NCBI GenBank assembly: GCA_900316505.1
Contig: ONDH01000021.1
Span: forward strand, 1 to 64,000
From: an uncultured Prevotellaceae bacterium
GTDB lineage: Bacteria; Bacteroidota; Bacteroidia; Bacteroidales; Bacteroidaceae
DNA length: 64,000 nt
Reading direction: 5' to 3'
Every line of letters starts with the position of its first letter. Positions within the stretch are counted from its first letter, which is position 1. The notes beneath the pieces were generated by a model, which worked only from the letters and a program-made list of their open reading frames with translations, did not search any database and had not been told where the DNA came from. Shown in pieces: positions 42,405-50,047 of this stretch. The translations under genes were made by a program, and so were the position numbers.

Positions 42405-42476
42405 GAATAAGAAATGAGGAATGAGGAATGGGTGCTTTCTTTCTGAGTGCTTTCCATTCCTAACTCCTAATTTCTC
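42405..42476. repeat. Inverted pair of 7-bp arrays between ileS and lspA
   Basis: Four heptamers of the GAATGAG type (42405-42432) start directly after the ileS stop. Three of the ATTCCTA/ACTCCTA type (42456-42476), partly complementary to them, end four bases before the lspA ATG. They could form a stem with a loop of about 23 bases. Confidence 0.65.
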
Positions 42477-42479
42477 ATT

Positions 42480-43097
42480 ATGAAAAAGAACAAATACATC
42501 CTTTCCATCGTCCTATTCATGACCGTTCTTGTCATTGACCAAATCATCAAGGTCTGTGTCAAGACGGGCATGTTTTTGGGTGAACGCATCGAGATTACAT
42601 CATGGTTCAGCCTTGTCTTCGTCGAGAACAACGGCATGGCATTCGGTTGGGAGTTATGGGGAGGCAAGCTCTTCCTCACCCTCTTCCGTGTCGTGGCTGT
42701 CTGTCTCATTGGGTGGTTCATCCATAGTGAGATAAAGCGCAGACGCCCCACTGGGTATATCGTTTGCCTCACCCTCATCGCAGCAGGTGCGGCAGGCAAT
42801 ATCATCGACTGCCTGTTCTACGGACTCATCTTCAACAACCCGCCCTTCCCTCAGGTGGCAGAATTTCAGCCGTGGGGATATGGCTATGGTGAGTTCCTCT
42901 ATGGCAAAGTGGTCGATATGTTCTATTTCCCCCTCGTGGAATGGGACATGCCCACTTGGATGCCCATCTATTCAGGTGAACACTGTGTGTTCTTCTCCCC
43001 CATCTTCAACTTTGCCGATGCATCCATCTCGTGTGGTATCGTAGCGTTACTGCTATTTTATCACAAATTAGTCAGCCAATACCAGCTCAAAAGATAA
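42480..43097 (+). CDS. lspA: Lipoprotein signal peptidase II
   Basis: LspA cuts signal peptides from prolipoproteins in the inner membrane. The 205-residue protein has four hydrophobic segments and the two catalytic Asp motifs: NNGMAFG and AAGAAGNIIDCLFYG (first Asp, about residue 117), and FNFADASISCG (second Asp, about residue 181). The loop between helices 3 and 4 is enlarged (about 120-175), which is normal for Bacteroidetes. It lies 76 bases after ileS and 5 bases before the DUF4296 lipoprotein gene. Confidence 0.95.
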   Translation: MKKNKYILSIVLFMTVLVIDQIIKVCVKTGMFLGERIEITSWFSLVFVENNGMAFGWELWGGKLFLTLFRVVAVCLIGWFIHSEIKRRRPTGYIVCLTLIAAGAAGNIIDCLFYGLIFNNPPFPQVAEFQPWGYGYGEFLYGKVVDMFYFPLVEWDMPTWMPIYSGEHCVFFSPIFNFADASISCGIVALLLFYHKLVSQYQLKR

Positions 43098-43102
43098 TCC
43101 CC

Positions 43103-44056
43103 ATGCAACGCATTCTTCCTCTTTTCATCTTCCTCATGCTCCTTCTGATGGCATGTGACGACCGTCCCAAAGACGTGCTGTCACGTGGCAAGATGGAAGA
43201 TGTGCTGTATGATTACCACATCATGCAGGGCATCATCGATGAATTGCCAACTGAAGAGAGGGAAAAGAAAGCACAGGATTACATCAATGCGGTATTTGCA
43301 AAGCACAACATCACTGAGGCACAATTCGACTCCTCCATTGTCTATTACAACCGCCACACCAAAGAGCTGCACAAGATATACAGCAATCTGAAAGAACGTT
43401 ACACGGCTGTAAATGAAGAAATTCAATTGGTCAACGGCAACAACGACATGATGGCAGTATTTGCCACAGGAGGTGACACCACCAACTTGTGGAACTCCGC
43501 AAAACTCCTCACGTTGCGCAACAAAGACTTGCTCAACAAAGAGAGTTTCACCATCCATGCCGACACCAGTTTCCGTCGTCAAGACCAATTCATCCTCACC
43601 CTCTCGCCCGTATTCATCAAGGAAGGCAGGGATGACTATGACATCAACCTGCATGTCGGTTTGACAGTGCTCTACACCAACGGCAAACACATCGGAACGA
43701 CACGAGTCATCAACGGAAACGGCACCCAGCAGCTCACCTTGCAGACGAGCAAAGACGAGGACATCAAGAGTGTCACAGGATTTTTCTATTATAAAGGAAA
43801 GAAAAGCACGCGCAACCTGTGCCTCATCGACAACATCTCTCTGATTCGCATGCACGCGAAGGAGCTGGAGGAGGTGGAAGAAGTGGATAGCGTGAAGACA
43901 GATTCCGTCACCACAGACACACTGTCCAAACCCACCGAACGCCGACTCTCTCCAGAAGAACTCCGTCAGCTGAACAAGTCAGGCGAGCACATCAACATTC
44001 AGGCAGCCCCATCTGTTCGCACCCCCAACAAAATAGGGCCACGAAGAAGAAGGTGA
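43103..44056 (+). CDS. DUF4296 lipoprotein, function unknown
   Basis: The 317-residue product has a lipoprotein signal (LFIFLMLLLMAC, Cys near 17). The DUF4296 domain (about 22-110) reads RGKMEDVLYDYHIMQGIIDELP and HNITEAQFDSSIVYYNRHTKELHKIYSNL. A beta-rich middle follows, then a Pro/Arg tail ending KIGPRRRR. The ATG at 43103 gives the lipobox; a longer frame overlaps lspA and is rejected. It probably sits in the outer membrane. Position next to lspA is conserved in the phylum, to my knowledge. Confidence 0.82.
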   Translation: MQRILPLFIFLMLLLMACDDRPKDVLSRGKMEDVLYDYHIMQGIIDELPTEEREKKAQDYINAVFAKHNITEAQFDSSIVYYNRHTKELHKIYSNLKERYTAVNEEIQLVNGNNDMMAVFATGGDTTNLWNSAKLLTLRNKDLLNKESFTIHADTSFRRQDQFILTLSPVFIKEGRDDYDINLHVGLTVLYTNGKHIGTTRVINGNGTQQLTLQTSKDEDIKSVTGFFYYKGKKSTRNLCLIDNISLIRMHAKELEEVEEVDSVKTDSVTTDTLSKPTERRLSPEELRQLNKSGEHINIQAAPSVRTPNKIGPRRRR

Positions 44057-44072
44057 ACTACAGCAATAGCGC

Positions 44073-44102
44073 GTTAAGGTTAAGGTTAGCGTTAAGGTTA
44101 AG
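44073..44102. repeat. 6-bp tandem array (GTTAAG type, 5 copies)
   Basis: Five adjacent hexamers, GTTAAG with one GTTAGC, lie between the DUF4296 stop and the next ATG, ending five bases before it. Copy-number change would alter spacing but not a reading frame, since the array is outside coding sequence. Confidence 0.8.
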
Positions 44103-44107
44103 GTCAA

Positions 44108-44353
44108 ATGAGACGAGTCGCCGCATCCAAAGTCTTTATCAACGAAAAAGAGTTCCGCAACCATGTGGTGGAGCTCTATGATCATTTGCTTGTCAACCAT
44201 TATCCCCTTGAAGGGGAAATTCCCATGACCGAGTGGTTGGGTGGCACTATCATCATCCGTGGCAGAGAGGCTTATCACACCCGACAAACCTTATCTTCTG
44301 CGGAACTCAGCACAGACGATGGCAGTGGCAATGGCGACATTCAGCGACTCTGA
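44108..44353 (+). CDS. Small conserved-looking protein, function unknown
   Basis: An 81-residue product with no signal or membrane segment: MRRVAASKVFINEKEFRNH, then VVELYDHLLVNHYPLEGEIPMTEWLGGTIIIRG, and a polar tail. The VVEL...YPL.GE.P.TEW..GTI pattern looks like a real folded beta domain and is, from memory, similar to small proteins at this locus in other Bacteroidales. The last 63 bases overlap the convergent methyltransferase gene. It could be a stray open frame, but codon use and composition look coding. Confidence 0.55.
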   Translation: MRRVAASKVFINEKEFRNHVVELYDHLLVNHYPLEGEIPMTEWLGGTIIIRGREAYHTRQTLSSAELSTDDGSGNGDIQRL

Positions 44354-45061
44354 CGTTTCTCTTCCTTCGGGATAATTCGGGATGTATAGCCGTTCCGTCA
44401 CAAAAGCAGCCACTTCCTTCGACACGCCTTTTCCCTCATTTCCCATCACAATCAGTCCCCTGTTCTCCAGTTCCTTACCGTACATGTTTTCTCCATCAAG
44501 GAACGTGCCATACACAGGGATGTCCTTGTCCAATCTGCTCAATAACTCAGGCAAGTCCGCCTCATGCACCTGCACACGGGCAATACCACCCATGGTTGCC
44601 TGCACCGTCTTGGGATTATAGATGTCAGCACAGCCCTTCGAACAGAAAATATGTTCAATGCCAAACCAATCAGCCAATCGCACAATGGTGCCCAGATTGC
44701 CAGGGTTCTGCACATCATCCAACACCAGACACAACTGCTTCCTCGCCACCTCGTTCACATCCACTTCATAAGTCAGTTGCTTGAACACAGCCAGCACCTG
44801 TTGCGGTGTTTCCTGAAAACTTGCCCGCTTCAGTTCCTCATCCGTCACCTCATCCACTTCCACGCCGCTTCGCCGCTGACGTTCCACCCATGCCGCATTC
44901 GCCGACAGCCATTCACTGGTGGCAGCCAGATACTTGCACTCAAACACATCCAGCAAATCGCCCACCAGTTTGTGACCTTCCGCCACAAACACGCCCTCCG
45001 CCTTCCGATACTTCTTCATCTCCAGCGAACGCACATACTTGAGTCTGTTCTTACTGATCAT
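44291..45061 (-). CDS. SpoU/TrmH-family RNA 2'-O-methyltransferase
   Basis: It methylates ribose 2'-OH in rRNA or tRNA using S-adenosylmethionine. The 256-residue protein has an N-terminal RNA-binding domain (about 1-95, KYRKAEGVFVAEGHKLVGDLL) and a knotted SPOUT domain. The domain has LVLDDVQNPGNLGTIVRLADWFGI, the LIVMGNEGKGVS motif 2, and the YIPNYPEGRETSESLNVAIATAIVCAEF motif 3 with the SAM-binding knot. The ATG at 45061 is chosen over an upstream TTG, because the promoter -7 box TACCTTTG is at 45082-45089 (minus). Target nucleotide unknown. Confidence 0.93.
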   Translation of the reverse strand: MISKNRLKYVRSLEMKKYRKAEGVFVAEGHKLVGDLLDVFECKYLAATSEWLSANAAWVERQRRSGVEVDEVTDEELKRASFQETPQQVLAVFKQLTYEVDVNEVARKQLCLVLDDVQNPGNLGTIVRLADWFGIEHIFCSKGCADIYNPKTVQATMGGIARVQVHEADLPELLSRLDKDIPVYGTFLDGENMYGKELENRGLIVMGNEGKGVSKEVAAFVTERLYIPNYPEGRETSESLNVAIATAIVCAEFRRR

Positions 45062-45081
45062 ATCATGATGATTTTTCAAGG

Positions 45082-45089
45082 CAAAGGTA
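45082..45089 (-). promoter_or_regulatory. Promoter -7 box of the SpoU gene
   Basis: TACCTTTG on the minus strand. Its expected -33 region (about 45109-45112) lies inside the 7-bp array shared with the divergent tamL promoter. Confidence 0.6.
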
Positions 45090-45095
45090 CGAAAA

Positions 45096-45127
45096 AACTC
45101 CTAACTCCTAACTCCTAACTCCTAACT
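45096..45127. repeat. 7-bp array (AACTCCT, 4 exact copies) between divergent promoters
   Basis: Four identical AACTCCT units run from 45096 to 45123, with a partial fifth. The array fills the space between the SpoU -7 box (45082-45089, minus) and the tamL -7 box (45134-45141, plus), covering both -33 regions. Its reverse complement, AGGAGTT, is the same family as the arrays at 42405 and 52408. Confidence 0.85.
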
Positions 45128-45133
45128 TTTCAC

Positions 45134-45141
45134 TACCTTTG
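45134..45141 (+). promoter_or_regulatory. tamL promoter, -7 box TACCTTTG
   Basis: TACCTTTG followed by C lies 24 bases before the GTG start. No TTTG is found at the -33 position, which is inside the repeat array. Confidence 0.6.
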
Positions 45142-45164
45142 CACTCAAATTCCACATTTCACCC

Positions 45165-47462
45165 GTGAAACTCCATCTCACACACATATATCTCATCATC
45201 ATCTTGCTGAGTATGCTCGCAGGAGCATGTTCTGTGGAGAAGTATATCCCCGAAGGGGAACACATGCTGACAGGTGTGGCAGTGACGTGCGATGACGAGG
45301 AGGTGATGAAGACCTACATGCTGAAGGACTACGTGGTGCAGCAAACCAACTCAAAATGGTTTGGAGCCAGAGTGCCGCTGAAAATCTACATGCTTTCAGG
45401 CACCGACACCACCAAGCGCTCCTGCCGTTTCTGGCGCAAATTAGGTGAAGCGCCTGTTCTCTACGACAGCGTGAAAGCCAACCGCACCATGGAAGACATC
45501 GAGAAGGTGCTGAACAATGCCGGATACATGAAGGCAGAGGTGGAAGAATTTAAGATGGTGAAAGGCAAGAAGGTGAAGGTACTCTACAATGTGCATCCGA
45601 AAGAACGCTACACCATGCGGAAAGTCGAACGCATTGTGGAAGACAAAGGGCTGGAGGAATTCATCATGGTGGAGGACACGGCAAACTCGTTGTTGAAGCC
45701 AGGTTTACCATTCGAAGTGACAGCTTTGAATGGAGAAAGAAACAGAATTGCCTCCTATCTGCGCAATCATGGTTACTACAAATTCACAAAGGACGACATC
45801 CGATTCAGTGCCGACACAGCACGCAACTCCACAGAGGTGGACGTGCAGATGCGAGTGAAGCGCCAGCAAGACAACGGGCGCACCGAAGCGACTGAACACA
45901 AGCAATACACCATTGGCTCTGTCAAGTTCATCACAGACGTCACCAATTCCAACGAGGCGACAGACAGCATTCACTTCAAAGGGTATGATTTCCTGTATCA
46001 AGACAACCTGCACTTCCGCAAGCGACTGCTCATCAGCCATTCGTTAGTGCGTCCCCACGAACTGTACAACGACAGCTACTATCGCCGCACTTACACCAAC
46101 TACACACGCCTTGGTGCCATCGCCTTCTCCAACATCAACCTCACCGAACGCCCTGGCACCGACACGCTCGATTGCAGCATCGTGGTCAACCATGCCAAAC
46201 CACACTCTTTCGGTTTCGACGTGGAAGCCACCAACTCAGCCGGCGACATGGGTGCTGCCATCTCCACATCCTATCAGAACAAAAACCTTTTCCGTGGTTC
46301 CGAATCCTTCACCTTCAAGATTCGTGGAGCCTACGAAGCCATCACTGGCTTGGAAGGATATGACGGCAACAACTACGTGGAAGTCGGAGCAGAATCCACC
46401 TTGGGCTTCCCTGCCTTCCTGTTCCCGTATGTGAAGCGCGAATGGGGTACGGAACACAATGCTTCCTCCGAGATTTCCCTGCAATACAACCTGCAGAACC
46501 GTCCAGAGTTCCAGCGCAGGGTGCTCACCGCTGCATGGCGTTACCGTTGGAACAGCAAAGACCAGCACGTGCAGCACCGTTTCGACCTGCTCGAAGCCAA
46601 CTACGTCTATATGCCCTGGATATCAAGGACCTTCAAGGAACAATACCTTGACTCCCTCGGCAAGACCAACGCCATCCTGAAATACAACTACGAAAACCTG
46701 CTCATCACCAAGATGGGCTACACCTATTCCTACAACTCACTGGGTGTGCGCGAACAGACCTACGGAAAGAACGCCTACACCATCCGCTTCAACATCGAGA
46801 CATCGGGCAACCTGCTCAACATCGTCACCCAGCTGGCAAACGGAGAGAAGAACAACGATGACCAATACACCTTCTGCGGCATTGCCTTCGCGCAATACAT
46901 CCGCGGCGACTTCGACTTCTCCAAGAGCATCCGAATCGACAAGAACAACTCGGTGGCATTCCACGGAGCACTCGGCATCGCCTACCCCTATGGAAACTCC
47001 AACCAGCTTCCTTTCGAGAAACGCTATTTTGCAGGTGGTGCCAACAGCGTTCGTGGATGGTCGGTGCGTTCATTGGGTCCTGGCTCCTACAACGGCAAAG
47101 ACAAGGGCATCAACTTCCTCAACCAGTCAGGTGACATCAAGCTCGACCTCAGCCTCGAATACCGTGCCAAACTCTTCTGGAAATTCAGCGGAGCCGCCTT
47201 CGTCGATGCGGGCAACATATGGACTATCCGCGAATACAAAGACCAGCCTGGAGGTGAGTTCAACTTCGACACCTTCTGGAAAGAAATCGCAGTTGGTTAC
47301 GGCATCGGTCTCCGAATGGACGCCAACTTCTTCATCGTCCGCTTCGATGCCGGCATGAAAGCCATCAACCCTGCCTACACCGGCAGAGACCACTACCCCA
47401 TTCTCCACCACGACTTCGACCGCGACTTTGCCTTCCATTTCGCAGTCGGTTTGCCTTTCTAA
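45165..47462 (+). CDS. tamL: Lipoprotein Omp85-family outer-membrane protein TamL
   Basis: TamL is the Bacteroidetes form of TamA, an Omp85 insertase for outer-membrane proteins, carrying a lipid anchor. The 765-residue product has a lipoprotein signal (LLSMLAGAC, Cys about 23), POTRA-like repeats (about 75-330, with MEDIEKVLNNAGYMKAEVEEF and IASYLRNHGYYKFTKDDIRF), and a C-terminal Bac_surface_Ag barrel. The barrel includes the loop-6 motif in YFAGGANSVRGWSVRSLGPG (VRGW, about 630) and a final beta signal ending HFAVGLPF. The start is GTG at 45165. No tamB gene is adjacent. Confidence 0.92.
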   Translation: MKLHLTHIYLIIILLSMLAGACSVEKYIPEGEHMLTGVAVTCDDEEVMKTYMLKDYVVQQTNSKWFGARVPLKIYMLSGTDTTKRSCRFWRKLGEAPVLYDSVKANRTMEDIEKVLNNAGYMKAEVEEFKMVKGKKVKVLYNVHPKERYTMRKVERIVEDKGLEEFIMVEDTANSLLKPGLPFEVTALNGERNRIASYLRNHGYYKFTKDDIRFSADTARNSTEVDVQMRVKRQQDNGRTEATEHKQYTIGSVKFITDVTNSNEATDSIHFKGYDFLYQDNLHFRKRLLISHSLVRPHELYNDSYYRRTYTNYTRLGAIAFSNINLTERPGTDTLDCSIVVNHAKPHSFGFDVEATNSAGDMGAAISTSYQNKNLFRGSESFTFKIRGAYEAITGLEGYDGNNYVEVGAESTLGFPAFLFPYVKREWGTEHNASSEISLQYNLQNRPEFQRRVLTAAWRYRWNSKDQHVQHRFDLLEANYVYMPWISRTFKEQYLDSLGKTNAILKYNYENLLITKMGYTYSYNSLGVREQTYGKNAYTIRFNIETSGNLLNIVTQLANGEKNNDDQYTFCGIAFAQYIRGDFDFSKSIRIDKNNSVAFHGALGIAYPYGNSNQLPFEKRYFAGGANSVRGWSVRSLGPGSYNGKDKGINFLNQSGDIKLDLSLEYRAKLFWKFSGAAFVDAGNIWTIREYKDQPGGEFNFDTFWKEIAVGYGIGLRMDANFFIVRFDAGMKAINPAYTGRDHYPILHHDFDRDFAFHFAVGLPF

Positions 47463-47926
47463 AAACGTCTGTCCGGCATAAAAGACATTTGCTTTATTGC
47501 GGCAAAGTTCCCAAGAACTTCATTAAAAAAAATAGGCGAAAATATAAGAAACTCAACTTTCGGAAGTAATAAAACCAAAGATTGGTTTTTCCTGAAACTA
47601 ATTTGAATAATTAGAATAATTATGTCACTAATTTCTATAATTAAATCATCAAAATTTGTGGATAAAATTATTTTAATTGCCACAAATTCGCATTCGTCAA
47701 ATTCGTAGTCAAGAAAATCCGTTTCATCCGCTCAATCCGTGGTTAAAAAAACATCTCCGTGTTTTCCGTGTGAGCCTCTATCTTCATCCATTTTTTATAT
47801 TCCATTCGTATTCGTTGTTGGGTGCAACCCACTTTGTTCCCACGAAAAAGAGTTAAAACGGGCAGTTTGTTTTGTATTGTCCTCACTTAGTCGTAACTTC
47901 GCACAACATTTCTTTTATTAACACTC
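47463..47926. other. Intergenic region between tamL and the GH30 gene
   Basis: 464 bases without a gene. It contains a member of the dispersed repeat family (about 47490-47570, with CTTTATTGCGGCAA and CTCAACTTTCGGAAGT) and AT-rich sequence. A stretch made of near-repeated phrases follows at about 47700-47775 (AATCCGT, CCGTGGTTA, CCGTGTTTTCCGTG), and then the GH30 promoter. Confidence 0.6.
47871..47901 (+). promoter_or_regulatory. Promoter of the GH30 gene
   Basis: TTTG (47871-47874), 19 bases, TAACTTCG (47894-47901) matches the Bacteroidetes consensus with one change in the -7 box, 25 bases before the ATG. Confidence 0.75.
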
Positions 47927-49429
47927 ATGAAAAGATTTACTGTTTCCATTATGACGCTGATGGCAGCAATAGCCATCAACGCAACCACACACATTGTCAT
48001 GGTGCGCAACACGCGCTATCAGACGATAACGGGATTCGGTGCAGCCTGCTGCGACGGTGCCATGAAACCGTTTGGCTCCGACACCCAACCTGTCAGACTA
48101 CTCTATGGCTCCACATCCAAAGTGGGGCTGAACATCATGCGTATGGAAATATCGCCAAGCTTCCAAGGTGAAGGATGGGGCGACTACAACTGGCACGGCT
48201 CACTGCCCTCAGCTCAACTGGTCAAGCAGCGTGGCGGCATTGTGTTCGGCACACCTTGGTCACCCCCAGGCGAATACAAGACCAACGGCACCGCTCAAGG
48301 TGGCAACAGCGACAGTCAGGGAAAGAAACGCGGTGAACTGCGTGAAGACTGCTACGCCAAGTTCTTCCCATGGCTCAACACATTCCTGAAGTACATGAAG
48401 ATGAACGGTGTCAAAGTAGATGCCGTGTCCATCCAGAACGAACCCGACTGGTGGGTGGACTACTCAGGCTGTCTCTACACCCCCGAGCAGCAGGTCAAGC
48501 TGGTGAAGGAACATGCCGACAAACTCGACCGCAAGACCTACAAGGGAGTGCGTCTCATCAGCGCAGAACCTCTGGGCTTTGACCCCAAATACTCCAACGC
48601 ACTGCTGAACAATCCCGTCACTCGCGAACATATTGACATCATAGCCGGTCACCTCTACGGACACCCACCATTGGGCAACATGAAGAGTGCCGCTGTTCTT
48701 GCCGCAAAATATGGCAAGGAAGTGTGGATGACCGAGCACTCTGTCAGCGACGGACTGAAAGACCGCCTTCCCAACTGGTCAGAACAGCTGGAGTTTGCAC
48801 GCGAACTCAACGAGTGCATGCTGGCAGGATGCACAGGCTACATCTACTGGTACATGCGCGCTCACTGGGCATTCGTGGGAACAGGAGAAACCAAGTACGG
48901 CTCCACCAACAAGAAGAACCAGCTGCTGCCACGTGCCTATGTCTATTCCCACTTCGCCAAACACGTCACAGGTTCCACCCGTCTGGACACCAAGTCAACC
49001 ATCATTACCAGCACCAACTCCGAACTTGAGACATCGGCATTCATCAAGGGCGACTCCATCATCATCATGGCAATCAACTCCGGCAAGTCCGACCATGAAC
49101 TGAGAATGAGAATGCCCTCTGGCACCTATGTAAAGAGCGGCACACACCTGATTTCCACAGGCAACGAAACCGACAAGCTCTGTCAGACAAAAGACCTCGA
49201 CATCACTGAATCGGTGACGGAATACACTGCCAGTATGCCTGCCAACAGTCTGAACACCTACATCTTCATGATTGATCAGGAAGCCACAGCCATCAAAGAC
49301 CTGCACAAGCCAGCCAATCCCCTTGCCAAGACCTACTACGACCTGCAAGGCCGCCTGCTGAAGAATCCCAAAGGTCTCTGCATCGAGCAACGCGCCGACG
49401 GTTTCACTCGCAAGGTGTACATTGAATAA
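47927..49429 (+). CDS. Glycoside hydrolase family 30 (xylanase type), secreted
   Basis: GH30 subgroup 8 enzymes cut glucuronoxylan; other subgroups act on glucosylceramide or beta-1,6-glucan. The 500-residue protein has a signal peptide (about 1-20). The catalytic barrel reads YQTITGFGAACCDGAM, GLNIMRMEISPS, GTPWSPPGEYKTNG, VDAVSIQNEPDWW with acid/base Glu172, and VWMTEHSVS with nucleophile Glu270. A beta-sandwich side domain is built from both ends (about 355-455), and a short C-terminal tail reads YYDLQGRLLKNPKG, a typical secretion/sorting-like end in this phylum. Xylan is the best substrate guess. Single gene with its own promoter and terminator. Confidence 0.9.
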   Translation: MKRFTVSIMTLMAAIAINATTHIVMVRNTRYQTITGFGAACCDGAMKPFGSDTQPVRLLYGSTSKVGLNIMRMEISPSFQGEGWGDYNWHGSLPSAQLVKQRGGIVFGTPWSPPGEYKTNGTAQGGNSDSQGKKRGELREDCYAKFFPWLNTFLKYMKMNGVKVDAVSIQNEPDWWVDYSGCLYTPEQQVKLVKEHADKLDRKTYKGVRLISAEPLGFDPKYSNALLNNPVTREHIDIIAGHLYGHPPLGNMKSAAVLAAKYGKEVWMTEHSVSDGLKDRLPNWSEQLEFARELNECMLAGCTGYIYWYMRAHWAFVGTGETKYGSTNKKNQLLPRAYVYSHFAKHVTGSTRLDTKSTIITSTNSELETSAFIKGDSIIIMAINSGKSDHELRMRMPSGTYVKSGTHLISTGNETDKLCQTKDLDITESVTEYTASMPANSLNTYIFMIDQEATAIKDLHKPANPLAKTYYDLQGRLLKNPKGLCIEQRADGFTRKVYIE

Positions 49430-49494
49430 TCTTCGGCAAACCGCCGAAGGTGCTTGGGCAAAGCTCCCAAGAACTTTCTGAAAGGAACATAGAT

Positions 49495-49537
49495 AAAAAC
49501 AAGCAAGGATATAAAAATATTTTTGCTTGTTTTTTTG
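49495..49537 (+). terminator. Intrinsic terminator after the GH30 gene
   Basis: A 12-bp stem AAAAACAAGCAA / TTGCTTGTTTTT (49495-49534) with the T-run continuing past the stem. Confidence 0.8.
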
Positions 49538-49819
49538 TTTCACCAGTAAAACCCTGTGTGGGGATTTACTGGTGAACCATTTTACACACCATTTCTCGTC
49601 AGTTATCAAAAAGGACGTGGAGCCCCGTGGCCAACGGCGCAAAAATGTCTTTCTTCAAACTCGTTGTTATTGTTTATTATTGATTAATCTCGTTCAGTCC
49701 AATGACGTCTCATCACCGTTTATGGTCTGGTGGTTTGAATCAGAAATTTACCAACCGAAAAAAGAATCTCCCTTTCCATCGGTTCCTCTTCTTCAAGACC
49801 TGCGTTGACCCTCTTCCAC

Positions 49820-49904
49820 AACCTCCAAATCGACATCGTCGACGTCGGTGCGTCGATGTCGACGATGTCGGCAAACCGACGTCGACGATGTCGATTTTGA
49901 GGTT
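49820..49904. repeat. 30-bp CG-rich inverted repeat, 29 of 30 paired
   Basis: Arms 49820-49849 and 49875-49904 are reverse complements except for one base; each contains ATCGACATCGTCGACGTCGG. The 25-base loop (CGTCGATGTCGACGATGTCGG) repeats the same words, so several alternative foldings are possible. Composition is far more CG-dinucleotide rich than its surroundings. Confidence 0.9.
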
Positions 49905-49994
49905 CTTACATAAACCTTAAGGAGGGTGTGTTATACGGAGGAGGATGAAGGTGTGCAACTTCAGCGAAGCCAAAAATGAAAGCGCTGTTCAAAC

Positions 49995-50024
49995 ACAAGA
50001 GGCACCCACTCGGATGCCTCTTGT
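49995..50024 (-). terminator. Hairpin after the FAS1 gene
   Basis: A 10-bp stem ACAAGAGGCA / TGCCTCTTGT lies about 25 bases past the FAS1 stop on the minus strand, followed by GTTTG. Confidence 0.65.
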
Positions 50025-50047
50025 TCTTATATATAACGATGTGTGTA

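Larger units (their letters stand above)
49430..50047. other. Intergenic region between the GH30 and FAS1 genes
   Basis: 618 bases without a credible gene. In order it holds repeat-family hairpins (CTTCGG-CAAA-CCGAAG type and CTTGGG-CAAAGCT-CCCAAG, about 49432-49475), the GH30 terminator (49495-49534), and a 12-bp stem (TTCACCAGTAAA / TTTACTGGTGAA, 49539-49576). After these come a third fragment with CCAACGGCGCAAAAATG (about 49628), the large CG-rich inverted repeat (49820-49904), and the FAS1 terminator (49995-50024). Confidence 0.65.

Noticed and set aside
44200..44225. CCCCTT-GA-AGGGG hairpin as another copy of the ileS palindromic element
   Set aside because: Only a short stem matches, within coding sequence of the small gene; the rest of the element is absent.
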